Assembly (NCBI RefSeq): GCF_019112545.1
Contig: NW_025064884.1
Span: 478,805-542,804 of the forward strand
DNA from: Guyanagaster necrorhizus
Lineage: Eukaryota; Basidiomycota; Agaricomycetes; Agaricales; Physalacriaceae
Length of the DNA stretch: 64,000 nt
Direction of reading: 5' to 3'
Shown here piece by piece: positions 21,850-33,006 of this stretch. Each line of letters begins with the position of its first letter. The first letter of the stretch is position 1. The notes beneath the pieces were generated by a model. The model was not told where the DNA came from. It searched no databases and saw only the letters and a program-made list of their open reading frames with translations. Made by a program: the position numbers and the translations under genes.

Positions 21850-23380
21850 AGGACTGGAAACAAGCATGTAGGTGCGTCGTTTGAACTCCGGGCAATGTGT
21901 GTTCTTTTTCGTACTGCTTCACGGTGTCCAACCCTTCACAGGTGTCGCGTTACCTTTACTTGGAACTGTCTTTGGCTCTGCCCCATACATCTTTCTGTTC
22001 GTCTTCCGAGTCGCTCTTGCGCGATTAAACCTCTGGATGTTAAATTAGCGAACTCCCAGGCAACCTATAATCTGCCATATCAGGGTCCGCAATATCTTAA
22101 CCGATACTGCTACCGCCTAGGATTCTGCACAGCTTCGAATGGGCTTCGTGTCTTCTTTGATATATTAGTTCTGATAGGTGCTTTAGGTCATGCATGTCCA
22201 CTAGATTTGGCAGTTAAGCAGAATCTCCCCCACATTGGTATTAATCATCTGTACGTGGTGATATTGAGTGCTATAATATTCTCAGTGTTCATTGGATATA
22301 GGTATAAGCGACATGAGTCGTGAGGGCTGTTGCCATTTCAATTGACCTTGTTGATGCAGATTGGCTAGGATGTACGTTCATCTATCTTTTCAGACGCCTT
22401 GAGTCTTCTTGGTGTATGAAGAGCCTTTCGGGTTATCCTAGATCTTTGCAAGTCCGGATTTGGTGGCTACTGTCCTTGGAGATCAGGTTTCATGTAGATT
22501 GTCGGAGGCGCGATAACGCTCACAAGGACGCTCGGCGTTGCATCAGGGAGATATATCCTCGGTTTTCCTGATAAGTACAATATCCTCACTGTTGGACAAA
22601 CGGCTCTTGCATTAACGAAGGCCGCGGCAATCCACTATCAGATTCATTGAAAAGCGAGGTGATGCTACACTTGTTTCATCAGAAGGCTTGTGTCCATGGT
22701 TAGTACAGCCATGCCATTAAACATGCTGTTATTGTGAACAACTGTCCCCCACATTTTCTTGACTTCACGACTGTTATGAATCTCTGGAACTGAGCACGGT
22801 GGGCTGGAATTTGAAAATGTCTCTACTATTGGGGAGTTCAAGATTACTAGGTGTGTGCGGATACACCGCATTTGTAAAACGTATTTCCACTTGGTTTCTC
22901 GGTGAGTAGTAATAATCATAATCAGGTGTCTGTTTTCAATCGGATCGATCAGGCCATCGCCAGCCCGTTGGCGCCATGATATTTGCGTGGTTAGACAAAT
23001 ATCACCCGAGAAGTGCATTCATTGCCGCCCAGGAATTAATGACTATAATCCCGATGTTTTTTTTTGGATTCAGCATTTGATTAAGCGCCACAAGTAAACT
23101 ATCTATTAAGACGCTCCGTTTGATACGGACGACGCATTCAAGTCTCCCGGCTGGCGTTACACTGGTAAGGTCCGGCATGCCCCCTCCTTTTCGACTCTTT
23201 GGGCCCCTTCGTATACTCACCCTTCACCCAAGAATATTTCTTGCCAGCGCGGGCTCTGCGGGGTACATCCCCGGTGTCCTAGCTCACGTTGTCCTAGAGT
23301 TCGCTGCGCATTCGGATATGGTAGCATCTATGATTTAGTCCATGATCAACGTCGTCCTAAGCGAGCGTTAATTCAGCAGT
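21850..23380 (+). pseudogene. MFS transporter remnant, copy a of tandem array
   Basis: Recognised by nucleotide-level similarity to copy b (24.5-26.3 kb). Shared segments are the first-intron region around 21870-21950 (both read GGTGCGTCGTTTGAA or GATGCGTCGTTTGAA, then an intron ending ACAGG.GTCGCG), a CATACATC.TTCTGTTCG segment near 21985, the YKCHE exon as YKRHES at about 22300-22320 followed by the GATGCAGATTGGCT acceptor, and the late exon CCCGGCTGGCGTTACACTG at about 23147 with its intron and the AGCGCGGGCTCTGCGGGGTA exon. Stops and multi-hundred-base losses separate these blocks. It is the most degraded of three tandem copies. It preserves a GT donor (gtaagg) at 23164 where copy b has GC. 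Confidence 0.7.
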
Positions 23381-24499
23381 CATAGTGGATTTTAGAGCAT
23401 CGGCGGAACTAGCACAACCACCCCACCTTTCATTGACTTCCACAAAGTACATTCAAGGAATGCATATAAAGCCGGTTTCTATTATCCTACTCAGTGTCAC
23501 AGCTGCATACTTTTGGCACCAGAACGGTGACGTCTGGGCAGATACTGTAAAGCTGGATGTACCTACACATGCCATAATTAAAATGTTTTTTTTCACAAAA
23601 TTTCCGACTACAGAACATTGGCATAAGACGAATAGGACGAGATATCTTTAGCGGTATAGATTTCAGTCGTGTATGCACCTCCGGGTATCAGCAATCACGA
23701 TGATACAAGGAGGCGGTAACGACAGTGGGAGGGCCCAGAAATCCTGGGACCCTTCAAGCCGGTTCGACTAGGGCGCGAATAGACAAGTATTTTCAATTGT
23801 CACGTGGATGAAGGACATCCGAGCACTTTGAATGCCGTCGTCGGTTCGTTATAATTATGCAACATAGTATATGTATAGAAAGAATCACTGAGATCCTACC
23901 CTTCCAAAAATACGTAGAAGGAAAAGAGCGCGATACTACGGTAGTACGGGAGGCGGGCTTCGGCGTTTGCCGAGTGTACTTGAACACCGGCTACGCCTTG
24001 GCGCGACGACCACTGACGAAACCGGTGGATGGCTAAAAGAACATCGATATACGGACCTGGGTGTTGATCTGTTCTCTCAAAAGGCCTTGGGACGAGTGCT
24101 TCAACATCGCACTGTACAAGAACGTTGCGTGTATGTTAGTCGCAGAACTCGGCGGTGACATCGAAGCCTTGTATGCCAAGTAAGCTCCTTCGTTTGCTTT
24201 CAGAGTATGCTAGACGCAGGATATCTTTCCGAACAGGACTTCCAACTATGTAGCGCGAGCCTCCAGAGATCCAGACTCCATCGCACTGAGAAATGGGCCT
24301 TGAGCGCCTAGAATTGTGATCAGCATTACGGTGCTCACTTCTGCGGCTGCACCTTTTCTGCTGTGGGACCCTTCTATCTGCAATCAGACGCGCTTTCTAT
24401 CTCGACTGTCCTTGTGCTCTTCCGGCCTCCACATCACCGCATGCTTGGTCAGTTGTGTCGAGATATTAAAGCATCAAGAAACAACGCTGAGGTCCTCCA
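23381..24499. other. Intergenic with an unassigned exon-like fragment
   Basis: At about 24046-24180 (+) one frame reads IDIRTWVLICSLKRPWDECF and then NIALYKNVACMLVAELGG, ending at a gtaagc donor (24180). This looks like real coding sequence, but I recognise no family and found no partner exons. Possibly a captured or leftover exon between two transporter copies. Confidence 0.3.
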
Positions 24500-26292
24500 T
24501 CTTTTTGCATCATCATGTCCATCTCGTCTTCCAGAGCCTCTGCTGAACACACGACAATGCTTTTTGCGAAGCCACCATCTTGTCGTCTGATGTCGAAGTC
24601 GCGGCTAACAGCGGTGGCAGCAAACAGGTTGATGCGTCGTTTGAATTTCGAACGATGTATATCGCTTTTAGCGTCCTTTTGGTGTGCCATGTTCAATTTT
24701 TTACAGGCGTCGCGTCGATTTACGGCTCTTACCCATACTTGGAACTCTATGCACTGGCTATTATTGATAGGTCCAACATGGGCGTGGCGCGTCTTGCGGG
24801 TATGGGCAAAGATCTTGTACGTATATGCACATACTTCTGATAACCGTTGATGACTATGATCTGCAGGAATTGATCGCTGGTGCACGCTACAGCATCGTAT
24901 CATGCATCTATTTCATTCCATACATCCTTCTGTTCGCTCTCGCTTCTTCTGACGTGTCAATACCTATCTAAACGCTAATGTTCACTGTGAACTTCCGTGC
25001 AACATGTGCCTGCGTGCGATTGGAGCCCGTAATCTCTTGACCGGTGCTGTTATCGCGTGGGGTGCTGTACACGTTGGTATGAGCTTCGTTCCCTCTTGGG
25101 AATACTTGGCGCTGTGCCGAACTCTTCTAGGCGTTTTCGAGGTAATGCTATTCCTACTGAATTGCGCAATTGGCACACTTCGGTAACTTATTGTACGAGG
25201 CGGAGTTTTTCCCGGCATTGGTGTTCATCGTGACTATTTGGTGAGCGGGTCGGTTATTCTTATCATGTTTTACCTCGTATTCATCGGCATTAGGTATAAA
25301 TGCCATGAAGTTCAGAAGAAGTATGAGCTGCCCTATCTCATGGGTACTATTCCCTTTCAGCTGATGTTGTTGATGCAGATTGGCTGAGTTATATATGACG
25401 TCAATTCTCGCTGGTGGATTCAGCGCCATCTTGGCATACGCTCTGAGCCTTCTTGAGGGCAAAGGGGGTCTCGGCGGGTGGTCCGACTGGAAGATCTGGG
25501 TTTATGGTGGTTAGTATCTCAACTCCCATCTCCGATATGTCTTGTTCATAGCAGTGCAGCTTTGATGTATATGTGTGCAGCAGTCCCGGCGTACGTAGCA
25601 GGGTTTGTCATATGGTTCTTTTCGGCTTCCATTTATCATATCTTGGCTGATGATGTCCGTTCCCAGATTTTTCGTCACTCTGATTTTGAGCGGGATGGGA
25701 TGGAATTTGCAGATGTCCCTGTTGCTTGTAAGCACCGATTGGTTAGCTTCACCACATTGCTAATAGACACGCCTCCCTGCACGGAACCAAAGAGTGCTTC
25801 TCCGTATATTTCTGCGGTAAGTAACCAGACATCGGTTTTCAGACGGACCGGCCGCTCATGCGTTTTCTCCTGCAGGCTGTTAGTATCTTGATCTTCGCGT
25901 GGTTGTCCGACAGATATCACATGAGGGCTTTGTTCCTCGCGATACAAACGCTGATGACTATAATCGGCTTGGTCTTGACAGCACATATCAATCTCCCTGG
26001 CTGGCGTTACACTGGCGGGTCCGACGATCTGCATCCGTTCCTTTTTCATCTCTTCGAACAGGAATATTTTTCGCTTCCGCAGGCTCTGCGGGATGTATCC
26101 CTGGGATTCTAGTATATGTTTATTTCCATGATTAGGCTTCAAATAACATCGTCTCACACTCTAAGAGGGCTGTTACTACGGCGGTCACAGTCAGCTTCGG
26201 CGGAGTAGGTGGGATCATCTATAGTCAACGAGACTTCCCCAGATACATTCCGGGGATTATTACAACGATCCCCCTCCAGGTCGTCAACTGAT
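24500..26292 (+). pseudogene. MFS allantoate-permease-like transporter, copy b, broken
   Basis: Homologous to copy c exon by exon. Readable pieces: DVEVAANSGGSKQVDASFE, RRVDLRLLPILG, IIDRSNMGVARLAGMGKDL, LIAGARYSIVSCIYFIPYIL, LPCNMCLRAIGARNLLTGAV, WYKCHEVQKKLAELY, LEGKGGLGGWSDWKIWVY, VPAYVAGFFVTLILSGMGWN, FAWLSDRYHMRALFLAI, SAGSAGCIPGIL, SKRAVTTAVTVSFGGVGGII and SQRDFPRYIPG. Defects: a frameshift between LLPILG and the IIDRSN segment (about 24740-24760); loss of roughly 80 residues at about 25483, where GGW is joined directly to SDWKIW (TM6 and the cytoplasmic loop missing); a GC donor at about 26016; and an in-frame TAG near 26133 between GILVY and ASNNIVS. Probably non-functional. Without the internal deletion it would be an ACS-family symporter like copy c. 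Confidence 0.75.
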
Positions 26293-27394
26293 CCTGCTTG
26301 CCGCCATGACGGTGCACTTCCAGATAATTTTGGGGTGGATTGGGAAGGACGCTTTACCATCTATGTTGAACGTAATCTATTACTTGTGAACGTTTTCACT
26401 GAGGAGTAGTCAGTCTTTGGACGAACACGCTCCATTCGCACATGCAACGGGTCGATGCATGGATCCGATCTGCTAGGATCTTGCTGTGCTTCAATTCTGG
26501 TTCTGGATATTCCAAAGATGTTCCCTACGTGAAGCGACCCTTTGTTTCGTTATGGAGCTCTATGTCCTGACTTTGAATAGCTACATTATGAAGAGGTAGC
26601 GCTTGCGATCTTTCCGCGGCTGCCAAGCAGTCGGGGGTGAGTTCAATGTGTAGGATGTGTACCCTATAATTCTGAGCTATATGAAGCACGGCGGGGATAG
26701 GATTTTCACCTGCTTGTGTGAATGGCGTACTTGGATGAACTAGGGAACTTGTTGACTAAATACCTTGAAGCTGCATCGTGTAGATATGATCAGTATTGCT
26801 CTGCCCTGCCATTCAGACGGCGTGATCCTTCCGTCTATTTGGCTGTGTGAGGTAATCAACTACTGTTTGTCGGCAGCGGAACCCGGTAGGTATACTTAGT
26901 AACCAGCCGCACTTGGTCAATCCGAGGTCAACATATACCTCGGCAAAAGATACCGCATATCGTATCCCTCGGTTTCCGTCAATTCTTCTGTCTTTCCATA
27001 CAGATTTGGATAGAAATTGGCAGCATGTTATACTCTCTATTGCGTCCACTGAGGACCGTCGTTAACCTGGTGCCGAACACTTATCAATTTAAATCCGTCC
27101 ATGGATATCCTGGTCCAATAGTAAGCTTACTTCTCAATTTCTCTCCTCCTGTTTGAGGACTAAAATCCATCTCGTCTGAAGGGGCGGTGCCTGCCGAATT
27201 AATCCAGTAACCTAGAAATGAACGGAATGGAATTATACGCTACCTCCGACGTCTGATGCTCTTTGTCTTTGATGCCGTACTGCTGTTCCTGACGTCTGTC
27301 AGGGTCCCTCTTTCACCCTATGCGTATTTTCATTGATATACGAGGGCGAAGATGATGTCTCTCTCTCAATCCCATCTCCCATCCTGTTCTCAAC
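26293..27394. other. Intergenic, nothing recognised
   Basis: Separates transporter copies b and c. A minus-strand ORF at 26813-27049 lacks a domain. Pyrimidine-rich runs immediately precede the start of copy c. Confidence 0.4.
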
Positions 27395-29575
27395 ATGCCC
27401 CCGGCTTCTAGTTACACAGCTTCCATTGACTACACAGAACCCAAGGGGGATCTGTCACCCCGACCGGACTCATTGGAAGCTGGAAAAGAGAAATTGGAGG
27501 ATGTCATCGATCCCTTCTTTGAGCGGAAAACCATGTATGTTGCCAATTCATTTCCCTGTATTTCATGTCTGAATCCTGTTAATAGGCGATGGGTGGACAT
27601 CCGGATGCTTCCGCTTCTCGCTCTTCTTTACTCTATCGCCCTAGTTGACCGATTGAACATTAGTGTTGCTAGGACGGCCGGCATGGGCGACGCATTGGTA
27701 TGAACGCGCTGTCCTTGGGGTACCGGCATCAGATTATTCTAATCTTCCTCCTAAGGGACTTGATATTGGATCTCGTTACAGTATCGCGACGTGCATGTAC
27801 TTCATTCCCTACGTGCTATTGTTTGTCATCGTTTCTTTTCTTTGCATGGCGCTTCCAGCTAACCGTTGTGATAGTCAAGTACCCGGCAACATCCTTCTTC
27901 GCAAGATCGGAGCACGCGTCTTCCTCTCTTTTATTGTGACAGCATGGGGTGCAGTATGCTTATCAATCGGGTTCGTCAAGACCTGGGAAGTTCTTACCGC
28001 TTTACGCGTGTTGTTGGGCGCCATGGAGGTACAATCGCTCCATCGTTTCTTGATCGAGCCTGACTCCGAGTAGGCCGGACTCTTCCCTGCTCTCGTGTAC
28101 ATCATTTCGACTTGGTAAGGCGCCTCCTTACATCCCTACCCTATTTGGACTCAATGACACCGTTTCCTGGCTTGTAGGTACACGCGCCACGAAGTCGCAA
28201 AGAGGTTCGCCCCGTCTACCTACCAATTAATGGAAAATTGAAACGGTGCTACAACTGCCAGACTCGCTGCATTCTATATGATATCGCTAACTATTGCCGG
28301 GTTCGCCCCTATCCTTGCGTACTGCATCAGTTTGCTTGACGGAAGGCGCGGTATTGCCGGCTGGTCATGGATCTTTGTAAGTGCTCGTTGATTTCTTCAG
28401 TGATTTCCTCCTTATTCATATGGCCATACATTATATCAGATCATCGAGGGCGCATTCACGATATTCCTCGGCATCATCACGTTCCTTTATGTCCCTGATT
28501 TCCCGGACAAGAATCGGTTCTTGACCCCGGAGCAGACGGCAGTGGTTCTAAGGAGGATTGAAATTGACCGTGGCGATTCGGTACCGGATGTTCTGACCCC
28601 AGCTAAGATTTGGTTCCACCTAAAGGATTGGTCAATTTGGACTTACGGTAAGCAAAAAATGATGCTTGGTGTTGGGTTCTGGCTGATGGAAGTGCTAGGC
28701 ATCATGTTGGCATGTTCGACGGTGCCATCGTACATGCTAGCTTACTTCATTTCTATCATCTTGGGCGGTATGGGCTACGGAAGAAGTATGTCCCTTCTTC
28801 TGGTAAGACTCATCTATGCACAGATCAAGTTCTTGTTTGACTAGTGTTTTATAGAGCGCACCTCCATACGGTCCAGCAGTATGCTGACTTCTATCACCAT
28901 CACCTTGGCAGTGACTTAAATATCTTCGTTAGTTCATCTCTGCGCTCTTCTTTGCATGGGTATCGGACCGATTCAAGCACCGGAGCTCCTTCATCATAAT
29001 CCAAGCGTGCATTTGCGTTGTCGGGTGTTGCTTAACAGCGTTTTGCCAACCACATGCCGTGCGGTACTTTGGTGAGTGCCTTCCCTTACTTCCATCTTCC
29101 GTTTCTCAAGTCTAGCCATTAGGGACTTTCCTTATCAACATTGGAAGTGCAGGTGCTATCCCGTGTATCCTTGCGTATGGTGCCAATAATGTTGTATCGC
29201 AGAGCAAACGGTTCGTACTCATTAGCCTTATATTCCATCTCCTTCCTCTCATTATCCCATCCACTCATCATCAGGTCGGTGCAAACGGCGTTAACCTCTG
29301 GCTGCGCAGGTATCGGCGGAATCATCGCTTCGACCGTATTTCGGGAAAAAGATTATCCAAAATATGTCCCTGGTAATTTTTATTTTCTCCTCACTGCCAA
29401 ATACTCTGAAATTCAAAAATTCCTAGGTCTGTGGGTGACGATCGGGACCCAAATTGTGCTCATTGGAGTTGTGCTGACGACAGTGATACATTTCTCGAGG
29501 CTGAACAGGCTGATGAGAGAGGGTAAACTGAAAGAACCGATCCAGGGTCAGCCAGGATTCTATCATACATTGTGA
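27395..29575 (+). CDS. MFS anion:cation symporter (allantoate permease/Dal5-like), copy c
   Basis: Predicted plasma-membrane proton symporter of the ACS family of MFS (allantoate, nicotinate, pantothenate or similar organic anions). The substrate cannot be read from sequence. Fourteen exons: 27395-27534, 27586-27697, 27756-27820, 27875-28028, 28074-28114, 28178-28204, 28262-28376, 28440-28647, 28699-28802, 28855-28878, 28933-29071, 29123-29210, 29275-29372, 29427-29575. An acidic N-terminal tail (DPFFERKTMRWVDIRMLP) leads into TM1 (LLALLYSIALVDRLNISVAR). The MFS loop is in NILLRKIGARVF, followed by GAMEAGLFPALVYIISTWYT, IIEGAFTIFLGIITFLYVPD, a central loop, SAPPYGPAFISALFFAWVSD and NNVVSQSKRSVQTALTSG, with a short tail ending QPGFYHTL. 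No stops or frameshifts, so it is the only intact member of the tandem array. Intron 28648-28698 (51 nt) is stop-free and in phase, so retention would add 17 residues. Confidence 0.9.
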
Positions 29576-30438
29576 GGGAGGACATAGAGCATTGCATGCA
29601 TACGCGTAATACAATAAGATTCAAGGCTCAAAACGACTAATAATTGATGTACTATATAATGACCGACTTTGTACCTGAGACATAAAACGCTGTCTAGCTA
29701 TAGATTAATATTCAAGGGACTATTAGTTTTTAGCTGGCCGGTGAAATGAAATATAAAGGAAGGACTAGCTTGGTACTTTCGTGCGCACGGTTGTCGCGGG
29801 ACTAGTCTAATCTTGGACTTGCTTCTTGTTTACCGCCTGCCGGTGGAGATGCTGCCACATACTGCCGCTGGTTAATTTGAGGCACTTTTTGAAAATGAAA
29901 AGCTATGAGCCAATTTCTAATCGATAGAGATAGAAATGGTAGGGAAGTCGAGGGAGCAAGCGAGATTCACAAGGGTCGCAGACCATGACGCATGGGAAGA
30001 TCTGGTAGATATGACCGTGACTGGTGCGGGAGGAGCCTCTATTAGCTACGTCCTTGGACATCGCACCCAGTCGTTCCCGGGTAGATCAATATATAGAACT
30101 ACACATGATATTGAGTTCATCATCGAAATCGTGACCTATTTATTTAGCTGAAAGTAATTCACGCTCCTCTGTTTTTTTCCCCATGTCGTTGAACCTGCCA
30201 TTTAAATGATGTAAACGTGTTCGTCGACTTGGATTCAAAGTATCAACCCTGCAGCTGAAGCGTCAAGTTCAAAACACAACGCTTCGATCTCCTTACGCGT
30301 CACTGCATGCTCTGCACGTCAGTCACATCCTGACCAAAAAAGGGTCCGCTACTTGCATTTTCTGGGCCATACTTGAATCCTGACCACTGCCAAAATTAGA
30401 TAGAACGTAGGAGGATCCGCCATGTTTACGGTTCCGGG
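29576..30438. other. Intergenic, nothing recognised
   Basis: Contains one 71-codon ORF (29936-30151 +) without a domain. No repeats seen. Confidence 0.4.
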
Positions 30439-30842
30439 TCATAATAGTGCTGGGCCGGCTCTGTGCCATTGAATGCACGAAGAACTCCGATGATTGAGAA
30501 AATTCATCCGCTTTGAATGATAGGGGAGGATAATTGCACCGAGAAAGATTCCAGGTTCAGAGAGACTATTCCAGGGAAGCACTTTCTCCGTTTCGCCCTT
30601 TTGTAGCAATATGAAGTTATCAGGTTCTGCCACCAATCCAATGATCTGAGGCGAACTTGTCTCAATGCAACGCCATTCCCTGAGTGGACGATTGTCAACA
30701 TGTGCTGCCGTTCATCGGTGCGACGCTCCAAAATAAGGTTATAAGAGGAAGATGTTGGAAAATAGATCTTTGTGGTCCTGCTCTGTGTAGGAGGAACGGT
30801 GAGGGCTAGCGATATCATTTCTCGATGCCTACCTGTGGTCAT
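30439..30842 (-). CDS. Unrecognised small ORF pair
   Basis: The frame starting at 30842 (MTTGRHREMISLALTVPPTQ, then IYFPTSSSYNLILERRTDER and SGNGVALRQVRLRS) has an alternation of polar and apolar residues vaguely like fungal DUF6593 beta proteins. A second frame ending at 30439 reads MVAEPDNFILLQKGETEKVL. A small intron near 30630 might join them. No family can be claimed, and it could be a fragment or a chance ORF. Confidence 0.2.
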
Positions 30843-33006
30843 TCACAAGAGGCATTCAGGCTGTCGCCCGGCGTCATTGCAGCTGTTTCATTTTTGGCCA
30901 GAGCATATCGTCGTACACATGAAAGTGGCACTCATGGCACATAATAGGCTAGCGAAGTCATAATGAGGTAATGTCAGAGAATCCGTCATGCTGGAATGAC
31001 ACGGTTTCCGCATCTTGGCCAATGTCGTTGGGATTATTGCTTCCAGGCAGAAGCGTCTTTGGCAACATTTTTACTGCGAAAGGACATCAATTGAAGTGCA
31101 CACAAAAAAAAAGGAGAACCAGATTGTTAATTTTGTTGTCATATCTGATGCTGTGGGTGGGGGTATCGGGACCTGTAATACAAACGGACGCGAAGTGAAT
31201 CTGGAATCAAGAAGAAGAACCATTTCACGGAGGCTCAGAATTCGAATTCATAGATCCGACATACGAGGATGACGGTATTGGAGCTTGATCACTTTTCTCT
31301 CATCCTACTGGTTGGCCATGACGTTCTAGACAGGTAATATGGACCGTTGTGATACGATCCAGGTACCACGGGAGAAAAGGTATTGACTTCGCGATGATAA
31401 TCGGATGGGAAGGCTGTGCAGAAAAGTTACATAATCGAAAAAAATTCGCGTCAATAACGCGCCAGGGCCACGTGAGCAAGTCACGGTTTCCTTGTCATTC
31501 GCGTTCGAAATTTTCTGGCTAACAATTTACGAGAAAGAACGAAAATTGAAGGTAAAAGACATTTTCACCGATCTTCAGATATAGATAACTCTTGGCTTCC
31601 ACAAGGAAATCTTGGTTATAGAGCGGATTCGACGGCGGTTCCAGATTTCTCTGAGGGGAAGAGCCCGGAAGACCAACCAGCAAGCGAACGAACCGATCGC
31701 ACTAATTACTATCTCGACGTACATAAAAAGATTATTCTTTAACATCCTCGCCGATTTTTTCATCAGTCCATCGGTGTATCGGACAAAACGCGGAATCATA
31801 TGAACGACTCACCAGGTCTTGTCTGCATGGTCTCGGATGATGTGGGTATCGGGTCTTAGTGAATGACTGCGATGGTAAGTATAGACCTGGTTTTGGTATT
31901 TTCCGTTGAACTGGTTCAGAGGTAGAGAGTTCCTGATCGATAAGAGAAGGAGGAGGAAGGAAGCTTAAAGGCGATTTCCTGGAAATCGTGCTTCGACCCC
32001 TGCATTGGTTCATGACGCATATCACGAGTCAAAGTTAGGAATGATATCGTGTACGCTTCCGATAGAGTGATTCACTTTATAAATTGTGGTTATCCTGGGT
32101 AGCCTACCGGTTAGTAGACGGGAGTGGTGTTTGCAGTGGAGCGAATGAAAGCAGGGTTCGATTTCCAGCCGAAGCAGGACTTGTCTACTAGTCAGAGAAT
32201 TCAACCAAACAAACCTCAGGAGGCTTCTGCCTTCGGAAATCCTAGTCAATAGTCTACATACTTTGATTGTTTTGCCGGAATACAAGTCCATACGGAAATG
32301 ATACAACTATTTGGGTATCTACTCAGATCCCGGTCGAGTAACCCTGGGCTCTACCGAGTCCCAATGTCATTATCGTCTATTTAAGTTAGTACTGACATTT
32401 TGAATCCGTGGCCCTGTACCTGAGTCTGGGTTCGCAACGGAGAAAGATATACAGTTCAATGGTAGCATGTCAATAATGAGGACGATAGATAGACAACGGA
32501 GGACAGGGCGCGTACGAGATTCGTCGGTGGGTCAGGGCGCGTCGAAATTTGATATTTTTAAGAAGTTGTAATCTAATCGGTACGGTGATGTACGGAAATT
32601 GGGGTTTTGGTTACTGTGCAAGATGATATTACGGTGAATTGAAACATGATAATGAATCACTCAAACAAAAGATGATCAGTAAGGCTGGGGTTGATGCGCC
32701 TTGTCTCGAAGCCTGCACTAGCAGTGGATAGAAATCGGAAAAGAGAAATGATAAAAAAAGCTGAGCACCGATAATACACCCTAGAGCAGGACTTCGTGTA
32801 TGGATGATTTCTTAAAGAGTGCAAGTGAGAGGCTGAAGCGGAGAGTCGTCGGTGGAGGAACCGGTTCGGTTCGTTGCCGTGTTCGGGATCAGAGGATGCC
32901 CAATTCGGAGGTAACTCGCAGTTAACGCCGAGCCGCTCGGATACAAAAAGGGCGAATCCAGTGGGTGCCTCTTTTCCACAAGTCCCCAATCTTACGCACT
33001 TGTGGT
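30843..33006. other. Intergenic, one SINE-like patch
   Basis: About 2.1 kb without a supported gene. It includes the tRNA-like patch at 32095-32175 listed separately. The minus-strand ORF 32657-33064 runs antisense into the bZIP gene and has no domain. Confidence 0.4.
32095..32175 (+). repeat. tRNA-derived SINE-like patch
   Basis: An A-box-like TAGCCTACCGG (about 32100-32110) is followed at tRNA spacing by a B-box-like GGTTCGATTTCC (about 32155-32166). The 15-mer GAAAGCAGGGTTCGA just at the B box is identical to one at the minus-strand remnant near 1440-1455. This suggests two copies of one tRNA-derived family. The 3' end and any target duplication were not found. Confidence 0.35.
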
